From positions 2,329,501 to 2,393,500 of the forward strand of contig NZ_JAHREN010000001.1 in NCBI RefSeq assembly GCF_019084075.1: a stretch of DNA of 64,000 nt. Direction: 5' to 3'. Numbering within the stretch: the first letter of the stretch is position 1; the number at the start of each line of letters is the position of its first letter. The translations under genes and the position numbers were made by a program. The notes beneath the pieces are model-generated. The model worked only from the letters and a program-made list of their open reading frames with translations. It ran no database searches and was not told the origin of the DNA. Below, one piece after another: positions 58,160-64,000 of this stretch. This stretch comes from Siccirubricoccus sp. G192 (GTDB lineage Bacteria > Pseudomonadota > Alphaproteobacteria > Acetobacterales > Acetobacteraceae).

Positions 58160-58932
58160 TTAGCGGGCGCAGGCGAGCAGCGGCTGGATCTGCGCCACCC
58201 GCCGTTCGATGAGCGCGGCCCGCTGCCGCAGATGCGGCCCGGGCGCATCGGCGGACCAGCCAAGCGGGTTCGGCAGCACGGCGGCGAGCCGGGCCGCCTC
58301 GTGGCGGGAGAGGTCCGCGGCGGGCTTGCCGAAGAAGGCCCGCGCCGCGGCCTCGGCGCCATAGAGGCCGGGGCCGAATCGACGATGTTCAGATAGACCT
58401 CCAGGACCCGGCGCTTCGGCCAGAGCAGGGCGATCTGCGGCGTGAGCCAGGCTTCGAGCAGCTTGCGGGCCGGATCGCGGCCGGGCCAGAGCAGCAGGTT
58501 CTTCGCCGTCTGCATGGTGATGGTGCTGGCCCCGCGCGGCCTTTCGCCGTCCCACCAGGCCGCGACCTGGCCGCGCAGGGCCTCGAAGTCGAAGCCCAGG
58601 GCCTGGCGGCAGAACAGGTTGTCCTCCGCCGCGATCACCGCCTCGGCGAGCGCCGGCGCGATGCGCTCATAGGCCACCCAGTCCTGCCGCAGCGGCTGGC
58701 CCTCGATCAGGCGGATCACCATCAGCGGCGTCACGGGCGGGGGCAGGACGCGGAAGGCCAGGATCAGGGCCAGGGGAGCGCCGACCAGCAGCAGGAGGAC
58801 AAGCCTGACCACGCCGCGGAGCCGCCCCCGTCCCCGGCGGCCCGGCTGTTCCTGCCCGGGGAACGCCACCGGCGCCGGGTCAGTCCAGGCCACCGCACGG
58901 TCGCGCAACGGGCGATCGGCAGGGGCAGGCAT
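58160..58932 (-). pseudogene. mtgA: Monofunctional peptidoglycan transglycosylase MtgA, frameshifted
   Basis: About 257 residues when repaired; a GT51 enzyme that polymerises lipid II in the periplasm while anchored in the inner membrane. After a membrane segment ([20 protein letters not shown]) come [26 protein letters not shown], with the catalytic Glu, [52 protein letters not shown] and [18 protein letters not shown]. The switch between NIVD and FGPGLYG needs one base restored near 58377 (gattcgg for gatttcgg, minus strand). Start at ATG 58932; 58989 is possible. Confidence 0.85.
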
Positions 58933-59061
58933 CCGGAAGGGCGGCGGCGGACATGCGCAACCTCTGTCGGCAGGAGGAAGCCGCGTCAAGGCGCGCCGCT
59001 TTCGCCATGCCGGGTCGTGCCGCCGCCCTGGCGGCAGAACCGCCTTGCCGCCTCCGGCAGA

Positions 59062-61005
59062 TCAGATCTTCCGGCGCCCGGCCAGGGGCGCAGCGGAGCG
59101 CCTGTTGTACCAGAAGGCGGCCAGGATGACGGCGGCTGCCAGAACCTGCCCCACGGTGCCCTGCAGGGTCGGATGGATCCCGAGGAGATCCAGCCGGGGG
59201 ACGGCCGCCAGCGGCTGCACCCCGAGCACGCCGGCTTCCTGCAACGCCATGATGCCCTTGCCCACGAGCACGACCGCCAGGACGGCCATGAGCACCGAGC
59301 TCCAGGCGAAGAACCGCTCGATCGGCAGCCTCTGGCTCAGGCGCAGCATCGACCAGGCGATCACGGCGAGCACGACCAGCGCCAGGCTGATGCCGGCCAG
59401 GATGGCGCCACCATCGCCCTGGCTCCAGAGCGCCGCGTAGAACAGGATGGTCTCGAAGGCCTCCCGGTACACGACGATGAAGCTCAGCAGGAACAGGAAC
59501 CACGCCGAGCGCCGGGACAGGGCGCGGGCCATGGTGGCCTGGACATAGTGCTTCCACGCCTCGGCGCGGCTCTTCCCGTGCATCCAGATGCCGACCGAGA
59601 GCAGCACCGCCGCGGCGAGCAGCGATCCGAGGCCCTCCGTCAACTCCCGGCCCGCACCGCTGATGGAGATCAGGGTGGTGGCCGCGAACCAGGTGAGCGC
59701 CCCCGCCGCCAGCGCGGCGGCCCATCCGCCATGGACGAAGGGCATCAGGTCGGTGCGCCCCGTCTTGCGCAGGAAGCCGATGATGGCGACGACGATGAGC
59801 AGGGCCTCCAGACCCTCCCGCAGCAGGATGGCGAAGGCCCCGATGAAGGTCGACAGGGGCGTGGCCTGGCTCGCCGCGAGCGCATCCTCGGCCTCGCCGA
59901 ACAGCCCATCCACCACCCGGACCTGTGCCCGCACCTCCTCCACCGGGCTGCCGCGGCTGATCCTGGCGCGCAGCTCGCCCATGGCTCCCTCGATCCGCGC
60001 CATCAGCGTGGCGTCGCGGATCGCCAGCATCGGCTCCATCGGCTCGAAGCCGTCCAGATAGGCGGAGAGGGCGAGGTCCGTCGCGTCCCGGCGATGGCCG
60101 GCCTCATAGGCTGCCGTGGCCTCGGTCAGCTTCCGGCGGGCCAGCGCCAGGGAGCCGTCCGCCCCCGGCATGACGACCTCCGGATGGCGACGCAGATAGG
60201 CCATGAGGGCCACCGCCTGCGCCTCGCCGACCCGGCCGGCCAGCGCGGCCGGCGTTGCGCGGGTCAGCGCCTCGAGGGTCGGGATGCTCTGGCGCAGGCC
60301 TGCCTTATCCCGCCAGAGGCGCTCGCCCTCCTGCGCCTCGCCTCCCGTATAGGCCATCCCGCTGATGTGGAAGGCCAGCGCCCAGCGATCCTCCGCCGGC
60401 AGGTCGGGGAAGCCGGGCATGGAGGTTCCTTCGACCCCCTGGAGGATCACCTGGTAGAGCGCGAAGACGCTGCGCTCCCGCGCGCGTTCCCGGTCGGTGA
60501 AGGCGATGGGCGGCGGGTCCAGGGACGCCGCGGCGGGGCCGTCGCCGGCGCCGGCGGCGCCATGGCATGAGGCACACCGCTCCGCATAGAGGATCCGTCC
60601 CCTGTCCGGCGCGGGCGCGGCGGACGGGGCAAGCGGCACGGGATAGGCCGCGAGCAGGGCATCGGCCAGGCCGCGGGCCAGATCCGCCACCTGGGCCGGC
60701 GGCGCCTTCTGCATGACCACGGCCTGCAGCCTCTCGGCTCCTTGCGACAGCGCGTCGCGGGCTCGGTTCGGCGGCAGGGCGGCGATGCGCTCGCGCGCCG
60801 ACCCCGCGAATTCCATCATCTCCGCGTATTCGGCCTCGTCGATGACGGTCCCGTCCGCGACGGCGCCGGCATAGTCCACCGCCAGGTAGTCCAGCAGGCG
60901 CCACGCCGTCTGGGCCGCCTTGTCCGCCGCATGGGCCTGGTGTGGCCAGATCAGCCCGGACAGGCAGAGGGCGAGCACCGCGAGCAGGTGTGCGGGACGA
61001 TGCAT
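59062..61005 (-). CDS. Cytochrome c/FTR1 family iron permease
   Basis: A 647-residue membrane protein. A signal peptide (HLLAVLALCLSGLIWPHQAHA), then a helical periplasmic part, a class I cytochrome c motif CASCH near residue 157 with a Met-rich GTSMPGFPDLPAEDRWAL, and finally seven to eight membrane helices with the FTR1 iron motifs REGLEALLIVV and REAFETILFYA. It should take Fe(II) at the cytochrome side and import Fe(III) through the permease, like EfeU/FTR1 fusions. The start ATG at 61005 has AAAGG upstream. The iron-box-like site 61277-61289 lies upstream. Divergent from exbB. Confidence 0.9.
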   Translation of the reverse strand: MHRPAHLLAVLALCLSGLIWPHQAHAADKAAQTAWRLLDYLAVDYAGAVADGTVIDEAEYAEMMEFAGSARERIAALPPNRARDALSQGAERLQAVVMQKAPPAQVADLARGLADALLAAYPVPLAPSAAPAPDRGRILYAERCASCHGAAGAGDGPAAASLDPPPIAFTDRERARERSVFALYQVILQGVEGTSMPGFPDLPAEDRWALAFHISGMAYTGGEAQEGERLWRDKAGLRQSIPTLEALTRATPAALAGRVGEAQAVALMAYLRRHPEVVMPGADGSLALARRKLTEATAAYEAGHRRDATDLALSAYLDGFEPMEPMLAIRDATLMARIEGAMGELRARISRGSPVEEVRAQVRVVDGLFGEAEDALAASQATPLSTFIGAFAILLREGLEALLIVVAIIGFLRKTGRTDLMPFVHGGWAAALAAGALTWFAATTLISISGAGRELTEGLGSLLAAAVLLSVGIWMHGKSRAEAWKHYVQATMARALSRRSAWFLFLLSFIVVYREAFETILFYAALWSQGDGGAILAGISLALVVLAVIAWSMLRLSQRLPIERFFAWSSVLMAVLAVVLVGKGIMALQEAGVLGVQPLAAVPRLDLLGIHPTLQGTVGQVLAAAVILAAFWYNRRSAAPLAGRRKI

Positions 61006-61540
61006 GAACAAGCCTTTCCACAGATGCCGATGGTGTGTCCCGCGCTTCGCCTGTGCTTGCGCAGTGGGGCTGGAATTGGGTGGAATGAGCCCTGCGCCAG
61101 CGAGGTCCGTCCTGCTCATGGTTCCTTCCGGCGATTCTGGCCGAATGCCGCCGGCATCGGGCCGCCCCGGCTCCTCCGGCCAGGCATTTTGCCTCGCCCG
61201 AATTTCGATCATGGTGCCCCAGCCGCAACGGCAGGAGCGTCGATCTCTGCGACTTATTCGCAATTGCATTGTTAACGCAAATCATTCGCACTAGACAAGG
61301 CAGGTCAGGTTGGGGATGAAGGGATGTGTTCCCGGCAGGGGCCGAGGCGGTCCGGAAGGCGCCGCCTGGGCCTCCGGAGGTGTTGCCGGCCACGCCAAGC
61401 ATGGCCGCTGACACACGGATGCGGCCGGAACGCCGGCCGTGGCTGTGATGAACCCGGCGCAGGGTGGCTTCGCAACCTGTAGCCGCAATTCCCGGGCGGC
61501 AGGTCCACCGGGCCCGCTGCCCCGACGAGTAGAGGTCCAT
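61006..61540. other. Divergent control region of iron permease and exbBD-tonB
   Basis: A 535-bp region. It holds the palindrome at 61277-61289, a perfect GCAATTGC (61260-61267) and AT-rich bases around 61250-61295, the least GC-rich part nearby. The bases closer to exbB (61300-61540) are GC-rich and contain no supported ORF. Confidence 0.6.
61277..61289. promoter_or_regulatory. Iron-box-like inverted repeat (Fur/Irr/RirA-type candidate)
   Basis: GCAAATCATTCGC reads as a near-palindrome: GCAAAT and ATTCGC are inverted at 5 of 6 positions around a central C. A related half, attcgcaattgca, lies just upstream at 61256-61268. This resembles 6-1-6 forms of the Fur box with G/C flanks. It is placed between divergent iron-uptake genes. 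Recognised by eye; no motif score was computed. Confidence 0.5.
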
Positions 61541-62374
61541 ATGACGCCTGGCCGCCCGCTTCTTCTGTCCTGGCCCTTCCTTGTCCTCACACCGGGCCTC
61601 CTGGCCGCCCAGGAGATCGGTCCCGCGGCGGCGCCGGACGGTGAAGCGATTGCGGCATCCGCCATCGGTAGCGCCCTGCTCCCGCATGACCTGTCGCCCT
61701 GGGGCATGGTCATGAATGCCGACCTGGTGGTCCAGGTGGTGATGGCCGGGCTGGCCCTTGCCTCGGTGCTGACCTGGACGGTGGCCCTGGCGAAGGGCCT
61801 GGAACTGCTCTCCGCCGGGCGCCGCGCACGCACGGGCCTGTCGGTGCTCGGCACGGCGGACAGCCTGGACGAGGCGGCGGCGCAATTCGCGGGCAGGGCG
61901 GGACCCTGCGGCGCCATGGTCCGCGCCGCGGCGCGGGAATATCGGCTGGCCGCCCAGTCCAGCGGAAAGGAGGGCGCCAAGGAGCGGGCCGCCTGGAAGC
62001 TGGAACGCATCGTCGCCGCGGCCGGACGCAGGGCGGGCCGCGGCACCGGCATGCTCGCCACGATCGGCGCCACCGCCCCCTTCGTCGGCCTGTTCGGCAC
62101 GGTATGGGGCATCATGAACAGCTTCATCGGCATCTCGCAGGCGCAGACCACGAATCTCGCCGTGGTTGCCCCCGGCATCGCCGAGGCGCTGCTGGCCACC
62201 GCCATCGGCCTCGTCGCCGCCATTCCCGCCGTGGTGATCTACAACTTCTTCGCCCGCATGATCACCGGGTACAGGGCGCGTCTCGCCGACGCGGTGGCCG
62301 AGACGATGCGTCTGCTCTCCCATGATCTCGACCGTGACGGCCGGGCGCGGCCCCGGGCCGCCGCGGCGGAGTAG
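61541..62374 (+). CDS. exbB: TonB-system ExbB protein
   Basis: A 277-residue inner-membrane protein. After a signal-like or first hydrophobic segment ([19 protein letters not shown]) there are three typical ExbB helices: [21 protein letters not shown], then the large loop, [23 protein letters not shown] and [20 protein letters not shown]. With ExbD it forms the proton channel that powers TonB. AGAGGTCC precedes ATG 61541. exbD follows with a 5-bp gap, so this is one operon. Confidence 0.93.
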   Translation: MTPGRPLLLSWPFLVLTPGLLAAQEIGPAAAPDGEAIAASAIGSALLPHDLSPWGMVMNADLVVQVVMAGLALASVLTWTVALAKGLELLSAGRRARTGLSVLGTADSLDEAAAQFAGRAGPCGAMVRAAAREYRLAAQSSGKEGAKERAAWKLERIVAAAGRRAGRGTGMLATIGATAPFVGLFGTVWGIMNSFIGISQAQTTNLAVVAPGIAEALLATAIGLVAAIPAVVIYNFFARMITGYRARLADAVAETMRLLSHDLDRDGRARPRAAAAE

Positions 62375-62379
62375 GCCGG

Positions 62380-62805
62380 ATGGGCATCAGGTTGAACGGG
62401 GGCGAGGACGACCTCGCCGAGGTCAGCGAGATCAACGTCACGCCCTTCATCGACGTGATGCTGGTGCTGCTGATCATCTTCATGGTGGCGGCGCCGCTCG
62501 CCACCGTGGACGTGCCGGTCGAACTGCCGGCCTCCACGGCCCAGCCGCAGCCCCGGCCGGACAAGCCGATGTTCCTGACTGTGCAGGCGGACCGCACGCT
62601 CGTGCTGGACGAGACGGCCGTGGCCCCCGGGTCGCTTGGGCCCGTGCTCGACCGGGTTTCGGGCGGCGACCGCGGCCAGCGCGTCTTCCTGCGCGCCGAC
62701 ACGAGCGTGCCATACGGCGCGCTGATGGAGGTGATGAACGCCTTGCGCGCCGCCGGGTATCTCAAGGTGGCCCTGGTCGGGCTCGACGCGAGTCAGCGGC
62801 CTTGA
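62380..62805 (+). CDS. exbD: TonB-system ExbD protein
   Basis: A 141-residue ExbD. A cytoplasmic start (MGIRLNGGEDDLAEVSEINVTPFIDVMLVLLIIFMVAAPL) has the conserved Asp in the single helix (FIDVMLVLL), which carries protons. The periplasmic domain (VPVELPASTA ... VFLRADTSVPYGALMEVMNALRAAGYLKVALVG) follows. Length normal. The stop overlaps the TTG of tonB (TTGA). Confidence 0.95.
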   Translation: MGIRLNGGEDDLAEVSEINVTPFIDVMLVLLIIFMVAAPLATVDVPVELPASTAQPQPRPDKPMFLTVQADRTLVLDETAVAPGSLGPVLDRVSGGDRGQRVFLRADTSVPYGALMEVMNALRAAGYLKVALVGLDASQRP

Positions 62806-63633
62806 GCGCCACGGCGATCCCTTTTGCCCCCCGGGAGACAGGGGCCGACTTCGCCCGCTGGACGGCATGCCTGGCGCTCGTGCTCGGACTGCACGCGGCC
62901 ACGGTGCTGCTGCTGATGCGGCGCATTCCGATTGGACCGGCGGGAATGCCGCCCGAGGCGGTCATGCTCGATCTCGCGCCGGAACCGGGCGTGCCTGTGG
63001 CCGAGCCCGCGCCGCAGCAGGAGGAGACATCGCCCCCCGCCTGAGCCGGTGATGGAACCCTTCCCGGAGCCGGAGCCCCTGCTGGAGCCGGCGCCGCCCG
63101 AGCCCTTGCCCGAGCCCTTGCCCGAGCCCTTGCTCGAGCCCTTGCCCGAACCACCGCCGCCCGAGCCCGTCGCCGAGCCGTCCGAAGTGGCCCTTCCCGT
63201 TCCACCGCCGCCACCGCCCCGCCCACCGACGCTCCGTCGGCCGCAGCGCCCGGTTGCCGAGGTGCCGAGGGCTGCGGCCCCACCAGCGGCCTCGGCACCC
63301 ATCGCCGCAGCCGCTCCGGTGCCGAATCCGGCTCCGGTCTCGAATGCGGTTCCCACCTGGCAGGGGCAGTTGCTCGGCCGGCTGCAGCGCTTCAAGCGCT
63401 ACCCGGATCACGCGCGGTTCCGCCGTGAGGAAGGTGTCACCTACCTCACCTTCTCCATGGATCGGGCTGGCCATGTGCTCTCGGCCGCCATCGCAAGAAC
63501 CTCCGGCTCCACGGCGCTGGATTCCGAAACCCTCGCCCTCGTCCGCCGTGCCGAGCCCCTGCCGGCACCGCCGCCCGAGATGCCGGGCGATGCCATCACC
63601 CTGACCGTGCCGGTGCGCTTCTCCCTGCGTTGA
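62802..63633 (+). pseudogene. tonB: TonB energy transducer, frameshifted in a C run
   Basis: About 277 residues when repaired. A short cytoplasmic start, one helix (WTACLALVLGLHAATVLLLM), then a very long proline-rich spacer and a C-terminal TonB domain (LLGRLQRFKRYPDHARFRREEGVTYLTFSMDRAGHVLSAAIARTSGSTALD). The first part runs into a stop (tga) at 63042-63044: six C at 63033-63038, where five would join TSPP to PEPVMEPFPEPEPL. The start is TTG at 62802 overlapping exbD; no ATG is available in frame near it. The rest is well kept, so a sequence error is likely. Confidence 0.8.
63097..63144 (+). repeat. 4 x 12-bp tandem repeat in the TonB proline spacer
   Basis: The unit cccgagcccttg occurs four times head to tail (third base-change ctcgag in the fourth). 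Each unit codes for Pro-Glu-Pro-Leu. This lengthens the spacer across the periplasm and can vary in copy number. Confidence 0.8.
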
Positions 63634-63658
63634 ATGGCCGTGCCGCGCTGGCCGCGGC

Positions 63659-64000
63659 TCATCCCTGGCCGCCTCGCCTCCGCTGCCCGGGGCGCGAGGG
63701 GCGGGTGACGATGAAGATGCCGACCAGGGCCATGCAGCCCCCGGCCAAGGCCGAGGCCACTGGGTCGCGGAACGCCAGCACCACCAGCATCCAGCTCAAT
63801 GCCATCGCCAGCACCGCGGCCCGCTTGGCGCGCGGGCTGATCGCCCCGTGCTGCTCCCAGTCCCGCAGCGCCCCGCCGAAGCGGGGATGGGAAAGCAGCC
63901 GCTGCCTCAGGGCCGGCGAGGCGCGTCCGAAGCACCAGGCGGCGATCAGCAGGAAGACGGTCGTCGGCATCAGCGGCAGCACGGCGCCGATCGCGGCGAG
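63659..64000 (-). CDS. DUF454 (YbaN-like) membrane protein, partial at window end
   Basis: The C-terminal 113 or so residues of a DUF454/YbaN family inner-membrane protein. The family signature is seen: AVLPLMPTTVFLLIAAWCFGRASPALRQRLLSHPRFGGALRDWEQHGAISPRAKRAAVLAMALSWMLV. Two hydrophobic helices follow. The N-terminal start lies beyond 64000: codons in frame continue upstream to the edge. Function unknown. It converges with tonB. Confidence 0.88.
   Translation of the reverse strand, partial: LAAIGAVLPLMPTTVFLLIAAWCFGRASPALRQRLLSHPRFGGALRDWEQHGAISPRAKRAAVLAMALSWMLVVLAFRDPVASALAGGCMALVGIFIVTRPSRPGQRRRGGQG

Overview
The window is high-GC DNA from a chromosome of an alphaproteobacterium, most likely an aerobic Acetobacteraceae member close to Roseomonas. 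This is inferred from gene order and protein style: a dcd-murA-hisG-hisD-infA-maf-rng-yacG-tRNA-Phe block, several orphan tripartite-tricarboxylate (Bug/TctC) binding proteins with Tat-like signals, and a KorA/KorB oxidoreductase with a GltD-like flavoprotein partner. No species assignment is possible from sequence alone.

Layout. 1-3345: an insertion-sequence island, with a remnant of one IS256-type transposase cut by a complete IS256-family element (248-1633), followed by an IS66-like element with perfect 20-bp ends (1664-3345) that stops about 30 bp from tRNA-Phe. 3378-10104: a housekeeping block on the minus strand (tRNA-Phe, yacG, rng, maf, infA, hisD, hisG, murA, dcd, one small ORF). 10224-20839: an SDR, a broken E2-type acyltransferase, a Bug protein, a three-gene 2-oxoacid:acceptor oxidoreductase operon (FAD/Fe-S subunit, KorA, KorB), an IlvD/Edd dehydratase and a secreted lectin-like protein. 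20896-35488: metabolic accessory genes (two Bug proteins, alpha/beta hydrolase, MATE exporter, 2-hydroxyacid dehydrogenase, cyclase-family hydrolase, SDR, enoyl-CoA hydratase, NHL propeller, GST, dienelactone hydrolase, SWIM protein). 35753-45793: MarR and LysR regulators, a PRC-barrel protein, AMP nucleosidase, a Cys/Met PLP enzyme, YgjV, Tag, AcuI, an NTF2-like protein and a decayed copper-handling locus. 45996-58932: thiolase, PfkB kinase, SEC-C protein, HtpG, thioesterase, stress proteins, a fourth Bug protein with a methylmalonyl-CoA epimerase, FAD monooxygenase, LLM flavoprotein and MtgA. 59062-63633: a cytochrome c/FTR1 iron permease divergent from exbB-exbD-tonB, with an iron-box-like palindrome between them. 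The window ends inside a DUF454 gene.

Two whole-window observations matter most. First, at least 13 genes or gene ends carry a single-base frameshift whose repair restores a full, conserved protein; most lie in runs of C/G, which points to consensus sequence error more than to real decay. They are annotated here at full length and marked as broken. Second, real decay is present at 44690-45332 (copper P-type ATPase and LTXXQ-like remnants joined end to end) and in the IS island.

I did not find a convincing new defence, CRISPR, prophage or biosynthetic system. The best candidates for something unusual are a pair of related 41-bp hairpin repeats placed exactly at the 3' ends of two genes, and the iron-uptake module with its putative shared operator.
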